Shown here: positions 33,230 through 40,757 of the stretch, in pieces | Layout of the letters: each line of letters opens with the position of its first letter | How positions within the stretch are numbered: the first letter of the stretch is position 1 | Assembly (NCBI RefSeq): GCF_003019815.1 | Contig: NZ_CP027773.1 | Coordinates: 4,428,501-4,492,500 of the forward strand | Reading direction: 5' to 3' | From: Variovorax sp. PMC12 | GTDB taxonomy: Bacteria; Pseudomonadota; Gammaproteobacteria; Burkholderiales; Burkholderiaceae_C | DNA length: 64,000 nucleotides | Notes under the pieces: model-generated | What the model was told of the DNA's origin: nothing | What the model saw: the letters and a program-made list of their open reading frames with translations, nothing else | Database searches by the model: none | Translations under genes and position numbers: made by a program

Positions 33230-33247
33230 TTGTCGTTCCAACGACAA
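33230..33247. promoter_or_regulatory. Perfect 18-bp palindrome between ligase operon and Crp/Fnr gene
   Basis: TTGTCGTTCCAACGACAA is completely symmetric and sits in the 84-bp gap between two divergent starts (33194 and 33279). Its length and symmetry suit a Crp/Fnr-family dimer. The adjacent regulator probably controls both its own gene and the ligase/Liv operon from it. Confidence 0.65.
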
Positions 33248-33278
33248 TCCTAGGGACACTACTCCCCGGAGTTTCCCG

Positions 33279-34058
33279 ATGCCTCGCGGCAACCTCAACC
33301 ACAACAACGTGCTCGGCGGTTCGATCAAGGACCGCGTCCGTCCGGCCAACGCCGCCGAGCTCGACGGCATTCCCTGGCTGCCCACGCTCACCCCCGCCGA
33401 ACGCCGCCGCGCCGAGGCCACGCTGGTGGTCGGCGAAGCGGAGCCCGGCGACCTGGTGTGCCGCGTCGGCCGCTCGCCCACCTACTGGTTCGGCGTGGTC
33501 GAGGGGCTGCTGAAGATGAGCAACGACAACGCCGACGGCGGCTCCGTCACCTACACCGGCGTGCCGCCCGGCGGCTGGTTCGGCGAAGGCACGGTGATGA
33601 AGCGCGAGCCCTACCGCTACAACATCCAGGCGCTGCGCCGCAGCCTCATCGCGGGCCTGCCGACCGAGAGCTTCCACTGGCTGCTCGACCATTCCATCGG
33701 CTTCAACCGCTTCGTGATGAACCAGCTCAACGAGCGGCTCGGCCAGTTCATCGCGGCGCTGGAGATCGACCGGCTCAACAACCCCGACGCCCGCGTGGCG
33801 CGCAACCTGGTGTCGCTGTTCAACCCGGTGCTGTACCCCGGCGTGGGCGAGGTGTTGCGCATCACGCAGCAGGAGCTGGCCTACCTGGTCGGCCTGTCGC
33901 GCCAGCGGGTCAACGAGGCGCTCAACGGCCTGTCGGCGCAGGGGTTGATCCGCGTGGAGTACGGTGGCCTGCGCGTGCTCGACCTGCCGGGCCTGCGGGC
34001 CACCGCGATGTCGAACAAGAAGAACATCCAACCCTCCGCGGAAACGGAAACCTCATGA
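33279..34058 (+). CDS. Crp/Fnr-family transcriptional regulator
   Basis: The 259-residue protein has an N-terminal cyclic-nucleotide-binding-like beta-barrel (about 50-150; GGWFGEGTVMKRE in the phosphate-cassette position) and a C-terminal winged HTH with ITQQELAYLVGLSRQRVNEALNGL. No four-cysteine Fe-S motif is present, so it is not an Fnr-type oxygen sensor. The ATG at 33279 is the start nearest the conserved region; the upstream frame crosses the palindrome. It overlaps the next gene by 4 bp. The likely target is the divergent acyl-CoA ligase/Liv operon. Confidence 0.88.
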   Translation: MPRGNLNHNNVLGGSIKDRVRPANAAELDGIPWLPTLTPAERRRAEATLVVGEAEPGDLVCRVGRSPTYWFGVVEGLLKMSNDNADGGSVTYTGVPPGGWFGEGTVMKREPYRYNIQALRRSLIAGLPTESFHWLLDHSIGFNRFVMNQLNERLGQFIAALEIDRLNNPDARVARNLVSLFNPVLYPGVGEVLRITQQELAYLVGLSRQRVNEALNGLSAQGLIRVEYGGLRVLDLPGLRATAMSNKKNIQPSAETETS

Positions 34059-34528
34059 CGCTCAAAGACCAGATACAGATCGTGCCCGCGAATGCGGAGG
34101 CCGCGTTCATCCCGCCCCCGGAGCAGCCGAAGAAGCCCGAGGCCGAAGCGGCCGGGCCGACGCTCGAAGAGGCGCTCGCGCGCAACGAGCAGCTGGCCGA
34201 AAAGCTCGAGGAACTCGATGCGGTGCTGGCCAAGCCGCTCAGCGAAATCCTCGCCGACCGAGAGAAGGCCGAGGAAACCGCGCTCGCATGGGACCGCTTC
34301 GGCGCCATGTGGATGCTCTCGCAGCGCGCCATGCGGCGCGTGGCGCTCGACCTTGCGGCGCAGCTCGGCGTGAGCGAGGAAGAGGTCGTGGCGCGCGCCA
34401 TGGCCAACGCCAACGCGGTGCTCAACGGCGCGGACGAAGTCGACCTGGGCGGCACCGTCGCGCCCGCGCAGCTGCAGCACATCGCGCGGCACCGCAACTT
34501 CCTGCGCAAGCAGTTCCGGACCGGTTGA
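34055..34528 (+). CDS. Conserved hypothetical protein, helical
   Basis: The 157-residue product is acidic and helical, with a probable coiled coil (about residues 38-65; LEEALARNEQLAEKLEELD) and a C-terminal helical segment containing RAMRRVALDLAAQLGVSEEE. I recognise no enzyme motif. It is translationally coupled to the Crp/Fnr regulator (ATGA overlap) and precedes an SDR gene. That places it in the same operon; a role in the regulator's pathway is possible but unproven. Confidence 0.7.
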   Translation: MTLKDQIQIVPANAEAAFIPPPEQPKKPEAEAAGPTLEEALARNEQLAEKLEELDAVLAKPLSEILADREKAEETALAWDRFGAMWMLSQRAMRRVALDLAAQLGVSEEEVVARAMANANAVLNGADEVDLGGTVAPAQLQHIARHRNFLRKQFRTG

Positions 34529-34590
34529 GCCGCGAGGCTTTTCAATACCCCTTAATCTCCCCGCCTCCTTTCCAGAAAGACCACTCTCCG

Positions 34591-35355
34591 ATGACCGCTT
34601 CCCACCTCACCCTCATCACCGGCGCCTCGCGCGGCCTGGGCCAGGCCATGGCCATGCAGCTGCTGCAGGCCGGCCACACGGTGCTCGGCATCTCGCGCAA
34701 GCAGTCGCCCGAGCTGGCCGAAGCCGCCAAGGCCGCCGGCGCCGAACTCGTGCAATGGGAGCAGGACCTGTCCGACCCGGTGGCTGCATCGGAGCGCGTG
34801 TCGGCATGGCTCGAGACCGTCGACGCGCAGCGCTTCGACAGCGTCACGCTCATCAACAACGCCGGCACCGTCGGCAACCCGGCGCCGCTGTCGCGCGCCG
34901 TGGAGGCCGAGCTGTCGCTGGCCCTGCGCATCGGCCTGGAGGCGCCGATGCTGCTGACCGCCGCGTTCCTGGGCGCGACGCGCGAATGGCGCGGCGTGCG
35001 CAAGGTGCTCAACATCTCGTCGGGCCTGGGCCGCAACGCGATGGGCAGCCAGGCGCCCTACTGCGCGGCCAAGGCCGGCATGGACCACTTCTCGCGCGCC
35101 GTGGCGCTCGAAGAGGCGAACGCCCCGAACGGCGCGCGCATCGTCTCGCTCGCGCCCGGCGTGATCGACACCGACATGCAGGTGCAGCTGCGTGGCGCCT
35201 CGGCCGACAAGTTCCCCGACCGCACGCGCTTCGAGAAGATGAAGAACGAAGGCATGCTCGACAGCCCCGCCACGGCTGCTGCGAAGGTGCTGGGCTACCT
35301 GGCGCGCGAAGACTTCGGCGCCAAGCCCGTGGCCGACGTGCGCGATCCGGCCTGA
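34591..35355 (+). CDS. Short-chain dehydrogenase/reductase
   Basis: The 254-residue protein has the classical SDR nucleotide motif TGASRGLG (residues 10-17), the NAG motif (90-92), active-site Ser144 and the YCAAK pair Tyr157/Lys161. The Arg in TGASRGLG favours NADPH. In the literature such SDRs near sepiapterin-reductase-like genes reduce small ketones, but the substrate here is open. The ATG at 34591 lies 62 bp after the hypothetical gene, probably in the same operon as the Crp/Fnr regulator. Confidence 0.88.
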   Translation: MTASHLTLITGASRGLGQAMAMQLLQAGHTVLGISRKQSPELAEAAKAAGAELVQWEQDLSDPVAASERVSAWLETVDAQRFDSVTLINNAGTVGNPAPLSRAVEAELSLALRIGLEAPMLLTAAFLGATREWRGVRKVLNISSGLGRNAMGSQAPYCAAKAGMDHFSRAVALEEANAPNGARIVSLAPGVIDTDMQVQLRGASADKFPDRTRFEKMKNEGMLDSPATAAAKVLGYLAREDFGAKPVADVRDPA

Positions 35356-35374
35356 AACCTGGGACACCCAAGCC

Positions 35375-35632
35375 ATGGCCACCGCCAAGTCGATCGACAC
35401 GCTCGAATACAAGCTCTTCCCCTCGCCGAGGAACGTGCACCGCATCGTCTTCGAGCACCAGGTCTTCGTGCCCTACCCGTACGCGCTGATCGTGATGGAC
35501 GAGTTCTACTTCAAGGGCCGCTACAGCCTGTTCTCGGCCTGCAGGATGAGCGACGGGAAGATGGGGCAGGTGGCGACGTTCGAGCTCGAATCGGACGTGG
35601 CCATCTTCAACAGCAAGTTCGTGCCGGACTGA
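35375..35632 (+). CDS. Small conserved hypothetical protein
   Basis: The 85-residue protein starts at an ATG at 35375, 19 bp after the SDR stop. It has a beta-rich pattern (RIVFEHQVFVPYPYALIVMD, then FYFKGRYSLFSACR) and no signal peptide or membrane segment. I do not recognise the family. Its codon use matches its neighbours and it is likely the last gene of the Crp/Fnr-SDR operon. Confidence 0.6.
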   Translation: MATAKSIDTLEYKLFPSPRNVHRIVFEHQVFVPYPYALIVMDEFYFKGRYSLFSACRMSDGKMGQVATFELESDVAIFNSKFVPD

Positions 35633-35648
35633 GTCTTCGGTATTTCTC

Positions 35649-35668
35649 CCTCCCCCGGAGGGGGAAGG
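35649..35668. repeat. GC-rich hairpin repeat
   Basis: CCTCCCCC-GGA-GGGGGAAGG matches the third hairpin of the repeat at 30401-30421, including the following AGCAA. It sits in the 49-bp gap between convergent genes and may work as a terminator-like stem. Confidence 0.6.
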
Positions 35669-35681
35669 AGCAAAGGCCCGC

Positions 35682-36710
35682 TCACTGCATCGCGAACCTG
35701 TCGCGCTGCGCCTGCGCGCACTCGCCCATCACGCGCAACGCCCGCTCCACCGTCGGCGTGCCCATCACGAAGGGGTTCGACGCGCCGGCCGGCTGGTTCC
35801 GCAGCGCGGCCATCTTGGCCTGCGAGCTGTCGACGTTCGAGTGGTTCGACAGCATCACGTCGATGTTCTGCGCCTTCACCAGCGAGTCCATGCGCCGCGT
35901 GGACGCGATGTAGCTGTCCAGCCGCTGCATGTCCTTGCCGAAGTTGAAGCCCGTGCCGCCCCAGAGCATGGCGCGGTGCTTCCTGCCGTTCTCGCTCACG
36001 TCGAACACCGGCGAGAGCGTGCCCATGGTGTGGCCCGGCGTGAGGTACAGCGTGACGGTGGTGTCGCCCAGGGTGATGCGTTCGCCGTCCTTCGCAGAGA
36101 TGTCGCCCGCGCCGCGCCTGGGCGGCGCGCCCCAGATGGGCGTGGCGAATTCGAGCTTGGTCTCGGTCATCGTCCAGTCGGCGTCGCTCATCACCACGCG
36201 CGCGCGGTACTTCTGCGCGAGGTAGGGCGCGCCGCCATAGTGGTCGCCGTGGCCGTGCGTGACGACCACGTACTTGATCTGCGCCGGGTCCAGGCCCAGC
36301 TTGCGCATGCCGCCTTCTATGAGCGCGGCGGCTTCCACCTGGTTGTTGAGCGCATCGATGAGGATGATGCCGTCCGAGGTCTTGATGGCCCACGCGCTGA
36401 CCCAGTCGGCGCCCACGAAGTACAGGTTGTCGAAGGCCTTGGCGGGCGGCGGTGCCGGCTTGTTGATGAGCAGGGGGAGGCCCCTGTCGAGCTCTTCCTG
36501 CGGCGGACGCGTGGCGGGGGCGGGCTTGCAGAGCGAGAGCAGGGGCCCGAGGTCGGTGCCCGCGGCCTGCGTGGCCGCCGTGACGTGCGCGGCCACTGTT
36601 GCGTCGGAAGGCTTCTGCGCGGGTGTCTGCGCGCAGCCCTGGACGAGGGCGACAACCGCCGCCAGGGCGGCTGTCTTCAGGGGAAAGGAAGGAACCATCG
36701 GTGTCTCCAT
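35682..36710 (-). CDS. Metallo-beta-lactamase-fold hydrolase, subclass B3-like lipoprotein
   Basis: The 342-residue protein begins with a lipoprotein signal (LVQGC, Cys26). The zinc ligands follow the B3 pattern: the THGHGDH motif, a His in TPGHTMG and a His in SNHSNVD. Such proteins include beta-lactamases, lactonases and other esterases, and sequence alone does not decide. The start ATG at 36710 is followed by a second ATG four codons on. It stands between a convergent hypothetical gene and a Bug receptor gene on its own strand, 48 bp apart. Confidence 0.82.
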   Translation of the reverse strand: METPMVPSFPLKTAALAAVVALVQGCAQTPAQKPSDATVAAHVTAATQAAGTDLGPLLSLCKPAPATRPPQEELDRGLPLLINKPAPPPAKAFDNLYFVGADWVSAWAIKTSDGIILIDALNNQVEAAALIEGGMRKLGLDPAQIKYVVVTHGHGDHYGGAPYLAQKYRARVVMSDADWTMTETKLEFATPIWGAPPRRGAGDISAKDGERITLGDTTVTLYLTPGHTMGTLSPVFDVSENGRKHRAMLWGGTGFNFGKDMQRLDSYIASTRRMDSLVKAQNIDVMLSNHSNVDSSQAKMAALRNQPAGASNPFVMGTPTVERALRVMGECAQAQRDRFAMQ

Positions 36711-36758
36711 GCCGTCGTTGCGGCTTGTTCCGGAGACACCATTCTGCGACGCCCAGTC

Positions 36759-37745
36759 TTATTCGATTGTCGCGCCCGAGGCTTGCACGATGCCCTTCCA
36801 CTTTTCGTAGTCGGTCTTCAGCAGCTTGCCGAACTGCTCCGGCGTCATGCTTTGCGGCTCGGCGCCCTGGGCGATGATGGCTGCCTTCATTTCAGGCGTG
36901 GCCAGCAGCTTGTTGACTTCGGCATTGAGCGTGGCCACCACGTCCTTGGGCGTGCCGGCCGGCACGAACAGGCCGTACCAGGTGCTCACGTCGAAGTCCT
37001 TGTAGCCCAGCTCGGCCACGGTGGGCGTGTCGGGCAGCGAGGTGCTGCGCTTGGCCGAGGTCACTGCCAGCGGCCGCAGCTTGCCCGCCTTGATCTGCGC
37101 CATGGCCGAGGGCACCGACGACACCATCAGGTCGACGTTGCCCGCCAGCACGTCCATCATGGCCGCGTTGGAGCCCTTGTAGGGCACGTGACGCATCTTG
37201 ATCTTGGCCGCGCCGTTGAAGATCTCGCCGGCCAGGTGGATGGTGGTGCCGTTGCCGGGCGAGCCGTAGGTGATGGTGTCGGGCGCGGCGCGCGCGGCCT
37301 TCACCACGTCGTCGAGCGTCTTGAACTTGGAGTTGGCCTGCGTGACGATCACCACCGGCGTGTAGGCCACGTGGGCCACGGCGGTCAGGTCTTTCACGGG
37401 GTTGTAGCTCAGGTTCTTGTAGAGCCAGGGCGCGACGACCATGTTGTCCTTCTGGCCCATCACGATGTCGTAGCCCGTGGGCGCGGCGCGCGCTGCCTCG
37501 GCGATGCCGATGGTGCCGCCGGCGCCCGCGCGGTTGTCGGGCACCACTGTCCAGTGGTTCACCTCGGTGAGCTTCTGCGCGACCAGGCGCGCCAGGATGT
37601 CGGTGCCGCCGCCGGGCGGGAAGGGCACGATCATGCGGATCGGCTTGGCGGGGTAGGCTGCGGTCTGTGCGTGGGCGAGGGGGGCCGTGAAGGCCAGCGG
37701 GAGTGCCAGCGCGATGGCCAGCGTGCCGAGGTGTCTGCGGATCAT
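36759..37745 (-). CDS. Bug-family (tripartite tricarboxylate transporter) substrate-binding protein
   Basis: The 328-residue protein has a signal peptide cleaved after LAHA, the opening strand IRMIVPFPPGGGTDILARL, the loop GAGGTIGIAEAARAAPTGYD and VPYKGSNAAMMDVLAGNVDL. The ligand is likely a small carboxylate or related polar compound. The gene lies upstream of the B3-like hydrolase gene on the same strand (48-bp gap), so receptor and enzyme may be co-expressed. No TctA/B genes are nearby. Confidence 0.9.
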   Translation of the reverse strand: MIRRHLGTLAIALALPLAFTAPLAHAQTAAYPAKPIRMIVPFPPGGGTDILARLVAQKLTEVNHWTVVPDNRAGAGGTIGIAEAARAAPTGYDIVMGQKDNMVVAPWLYKNLSYNPVKDLTAVAHVAYTPVVIVTQANSKFKTLDDVVKAARAAPDTITYGSPGNGTTIHLAGEIFNGAAKIKMRHVPYKGSNAAMMDVLAGNVDLMVSSVPSAMAQIKAGKLRPLAVTSAKRSTSLPDTPTVAELGYKDFDVSTWYGLFVPAGTPKDVVATLNAEVNKLLATPEMKAAIIAQGAEPQSMTPEQFGKLLKTDYEKWKGIVQASGATIE

Positions 37746-37798
37746 GGTTGTCTCTTTGTGGGGAGCGAAGCGGATCGGGGTTGCAGTCGCATTGTCTT

Positions 37799-37960
37799 CA
37801 CTGCACCGGGGGTGCAGTGTGCCGGAAGCGGTGTGCCGGGGGTTTTCGCGATTCGCGATGGGACCCGTATCGGCTCGCGCTGGCTCGGAAATGGAGCGGC
37901 CCCCATGCCGAGGATGGCATGGGGGCCGCGTGCTTCAGGGGCCGGCCGGGCGGCCGGCGA
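37799..37960. other. Cluster of stem-loops downstream of sodB
   Basis: In the 219-bp gap, CACTGCACC (37799-37807) pairs with GGTGCAGTG (37811-37819). GCGGCCCCCATGCC (37896-37909) pairs perfectly with GGCATGGGGGCCGC (37916-37929), and GCCGGCC pairs with GGCCGGC near 37943-37960. The 14-bp stem is the likely sodB transcript end, although no T-tract follows it on the minus strand. Confidence 0.5.
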
Positions 37961-37964
37961 TGCG

Positions 37965-38546
37965 TCAGCCGAAGTTCTTCTCGGCGAATTCCCAGTTGGC
38001 CAGCTTGGCCAGGAAGGTCTCGACGAACTTCGGGCGCAGGTTGCGGTAGTCGATGTAGTAGGCGTGTTCCCAGACGTCCACCGTCAGCAGCGCGGTGTCC
38101 GCGGTGGTCAGCGGCGTGCCGGCGGCACCGGTGTTCACGATGTCCACCGAGCCGTCGGCCTTCTTCACCAGCCACGTCCAGCCCGAGCCGAAGTTGCCCA
38201 CGGCCGACTTCACGAAGGCTTCCTTGAAGGCGTCGTAGCTGCCCCACTTGGCTTCGATGGCCTTGGCCAGCGCGCCGGTCGGTGCGCCGCCGCCTTGCGG
38301 CTTCATGCAGTTCCAGAAGAAGGTGTGGTTCCAGATCTGGGCTGCGTTGTTGTAGATGCCGCCGCTGGATTTCTTGACGATCTCCTCGAGCGTCATCGCT
38401 TCGAATTCGGTGCCCTTCTGCAGGTTGTTGAGGTTCACCACGTAGGCGTTGTGGTGCTTGCCGTAGTGGTACTCGAGGGTTTCCTGCGAGTACTCGGGTG
38501 CCAGCGCGTCCAGGGCGTAGGGCAGGGGTGGGAGCTTGTGTTCCAT
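37965..38546 (-). CDS. sodB: Superoxide dismutase (Fe)
   Basis: The 193-residue enzyme has the four metal ligands His27 (EYHYGKHH), His74 (NHTFFW), Asp157 and His161 (DVWEHAYYIDYRN). The AAQIWNHTFFWNCM and FGSGWTWLV segments favour iron over manganese. It disproportionates superoxide in the cytoplasm. The ATG at 38546 is chosen; the upstream frame runs into the neighbouring regulator gene. It is 40 bp downstream of the cysteine-rich HTH regulator on the same strand, so the regulator may control it. Confidence 0.93.
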   Translation of the reverse strand: MEHKLPPLPYALDALAPEYSQETLEYHYGKHHNAYVVNLNNLQKGTEFEAMTLEEIVKKSSGGIYNNAAQIWNHTFFWNCMKPQGGGAPTGALAKAIEAKWGSYDAFKEAFVKSAVGNFGSGWTWLVKKADGSVDIVNTGAAGTPLTTADTALLTVDVWEHAYYIDYRNLRPKFVETFLAKLANWEFAEKNFG

Positions 38547-38586
38547 CGTGATTACCTTCGTGGTTGTTGAAAAAGAAAAAGCGGAT

Positions 38587-39315
38587 TCACTCGTCGGCCG
38601 GCAACGCGCCCGGCTTGGGCACGACCCGGTAGGCACAGCGCCGCGCGCCCGCGAGCACATGCTCGACACGGCTCACGGTCACGTCGGGCCCCAGCACTTC
38701 GTCGAAGAGCTGCAGCTCGCTGCGGCAGAAGCCGCTGCAGGCCTGCGCCGCCGTGCAGATGGGGCAATGGTTCTCGATGAAGAGCCAGCCGTTGCCCTGG
38801 CCTTCCTCGTCTTCTGGCCGGAACTCGGCCATGTAGCCTTCGCGGCTGCGGATTTCCGCCAGCCGCGCAAGCCGCGTCTTCAGGCTGCGCGCGCCGCGCA
38901 TGGCCTGCGTGTAGCTGGCGCGCATGGCGGCCTCGCGCGCCGTGATGAGCTGGTCCATGCCCTTCTCGCCGAACACGCTGATGACGGCGCTGATCATCTG
39001 CACCGTCATCTCGGCGTGCGTGTCGGGAAAGCGCTTGTGGCCTTCCCCGGTGAGCCGCCAGATCTGCGTGGGCCGGCCGCGGCCGATCGGGCGGCTCTCG
39101 GCGTCGACCAGGCCCTCGGCCTCCAGCTTGGCCATCTGCTGGCGCACCGCTTCCACGGTGACGTTCAGCACCTTGGCGATGTCGGGAATGCCGAGCGCGC
39201 CGCGGGTCTTGAGCGTTGAGAGGATGCGGTCTGCCGGCTGGTGCGGCATCCAGGTGGGCTTGGCGGCATCTGGGGCGGGCATGGCGGGTTCGGTCGTGGA
39301 GGAAAACGGGTCCAT
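38587..39315 (-). CDS. Cysteine-rich HTH regulator, SufR-like
   Basis: The 242-residue protein has an ArsR/DeoR-like winged HTH (about 28-90; LGIPDIAKVLNVTVEAVRQQ) and a C-terminal part with five cysteines: Cys184, Cys187, Cys193, Cys197 and Cys227 (HCPICTAAQACSGFCR ... RRCAYR). The arrangement resembles SufR-type repressors that bind an Fe-S cluster. Sitting directly upstream of the iron superoxide dismutase gene, it is a plausible redox or iron sensor for that gene. The ATG at 39315 is 2 bp after the outer-membrane efflux gene's stop on the same strand. Confidence 0.8.
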   Translation of the reverse strand: MDPFSSTTEPAMPAPDAAKPTWMPHQPADRILSTLKTRGALGIPDIAKVLNVTVEAVRQQMAKLEAEGLVDAESRPIGRGRPTQIWRLTGEGHKRFPDTHAEMTVQMISAVISVFGEKGMDQLITAREAAMRASYTQAMRGARSLKTRLARLAEIRSREGYMAEFRPEDEEGQGNGWLFIENHCPICTAAQACSGFCRSELQLFDEVLGPDVTVSRVEHVLAGARRCAYRVVPKPGALPADE

Positions 39316-39317
39316 TG

Positions 39318-40757
39318 TCAGGTGGTTGGACCTCCCCTTGCCGCCGCGGGTGCTTGCCAGCCGCCGCCCAGCGCCTTGTAGAGCGCGACGAGGCTGGTGT
39401 ACGAGGCGGTTTCGGCCTCGGCCACGGCATCCTGCGCGCGCAGCAGGGTGCGCTGGGCGTCGAGCACGCTCAGGTAGGGCGCGGCGCCTTCGCGGTAGCG
39501 CACCTCGATCAGTTCGGCGGCGCGGGCGCTGCGGGCCGAAGCCTCCACCAGCCGCTGCAGCCGCAGCTGGTTCTGGCCGTACCCGGTGAGGGCGTTCTCG
39601 ACGTCCTCGATGGCGCGCAGCACGGTCTGCTCGTAGAGCGCGCGGTCGCCTTCGGCGCGGGCCTGGGCGCCGCGCACGCGGGCCTTCACGGAGCCCAGCC
39701 GAAGGGCGGTCCAACCCACGCCGGGCGTCACGCTGAAAGCCCGGCTCGACGAGCTTCCCAGGTCGGAACCGCGCAAGGCGATGAAACCGAGGAAGCCGCC
39801 GATGTCGAAGCGCGGATACAGCTCGGCCGTGACCGCGCCCACGTCCGCCGTGCTGGCCGCGAGGCGGCGCTCGGCGCGCAGCACGTCGGGCCGGCGGCGC
39901 AGCAGGTCGGCCAGGTCGCCGACGGGCAGGCGCCTGTCGAGTGCATGCAGCGGCCGGGGCTGCAGCATCGGTTCGAGCTCGGCGGGGCGCAGGCCGGCCA
40001 GCACCGCGACGCGGTAGGCGGCCTGGCGGCGCGTCGTCTCGAGCGCCGGCAGCTGGCTCTCGGTGCTCGCGAGGTTGGCCTGCGCGCTCGCCAGGTCGCC
40101 CTCGAGGCCGCGGCCGGTCCGCACCTGCGCATCGGTCACGCGCAGGCTCTGGCGCAGGCTGTCGAGCGTGCGGCGCGTCACGGCAATGCGCTGCTCCGCA
40201 CCGCGCATCTCGTAGTAGTTGCGGGCCAGTTCGGCCACGGCCACGATGCGCACCTGCTCCAGGTCTGCGGCGCTGGCTTCGGCGCGTGCGGTCGCTGCTT
40301 CATCGAGCCGCTTCAGCCGGCCGAACAGGTCGATTTCCCACGAGGCGTCGAAGCCCGCGCGGCTGCTCTGCGCGAGCGATCGCACATCGGGCTGCAGGCC
40401 GTTGTTGCCTTGCGCGATGCTGCGCGTCTTGCTCGCGCCTGCGGTGACCACCGGCAGCCGGTCGAGCTCGGCTTCCGTCTGCGTGGCGCGGGCTTCGAGC
40501 AGCCGGGCCTGCGCGATGCGGATGTCGTGGTTGGCGGCCAGCGCGCGGTCGATCAGCGCATCGAGCTGCGGGTCGTCGAGCTGGCGCCACCAGTCGCGCT
40601 GCACCGCGTCGCCGGCGAACAGCGAGCGCTCGGGTGCGGAGATGGCAACCGGCGCATCCGAAGGCGCGGTGTACTCAGGCCCGACCGCGCAGCCCGCCAG
40701 CACGAGCAGGCTCAACGCAAAGGGTGCTGTGCATGAAAAAAGTCGGTTCATCGTCAT
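39318..40757 (-). CDS. RND efflux system outer-membrane lipoprotein (NodT/OprM family)
   Basis: The 479-residue protein has a lipoprotein signal (LVLAGC, Cys23) and two outer-membrane-efflux repeats, with the family starts AVGPEY and LIDRALAANHDIRIAQARL. It forms the trimeric outer-membrane exit duct. The ATG at 40757 overlaps the pump gene's end by 4 bp; a second ATG at 40751 is possible. It completes the operon adaptor-pump-duct. Confidence 0.92.
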   Translation of the reverse strand: MTMNRLFSCTAPFALSLLVLAGCAVGPEYTAPSDAPVAISAPERSLFAGDAVQRDWWRQLDDPQLDALIDRALAANHDIRIAQARLLEARATQTEAELDRLPVVTAGASKTRSIAQGNNGLQPDVRSLAQSSRAGFDASWEIDLFGRLKRLDEAATARAEASAADLEQVRIVAVAELARNYYEMRGAEQRIAVTRRTLDSLRQSLRVTDAQVRTGRGLEGDLASAQANLASTESQLPALETTRRQAAYRVAVLAGLRPAELEPMLQPRPLHALDRRLPVGDLADLLRRRPDVLRAERRLAASTADVGAVTAELYPRFDIGGFLGFIALRGSDLGSSSSRAFSVTPGVGWTALRLGSVKARVRGAQARAEGDRALYEQTVLRAIEDVENALTGYGQNQLRLQRLVEASARSARAAELIEVRYREGAAPYLSVLDAQRTLLRAQDAVAEAETASYTSLVALYKALGGGWQAPAAARGGPTT

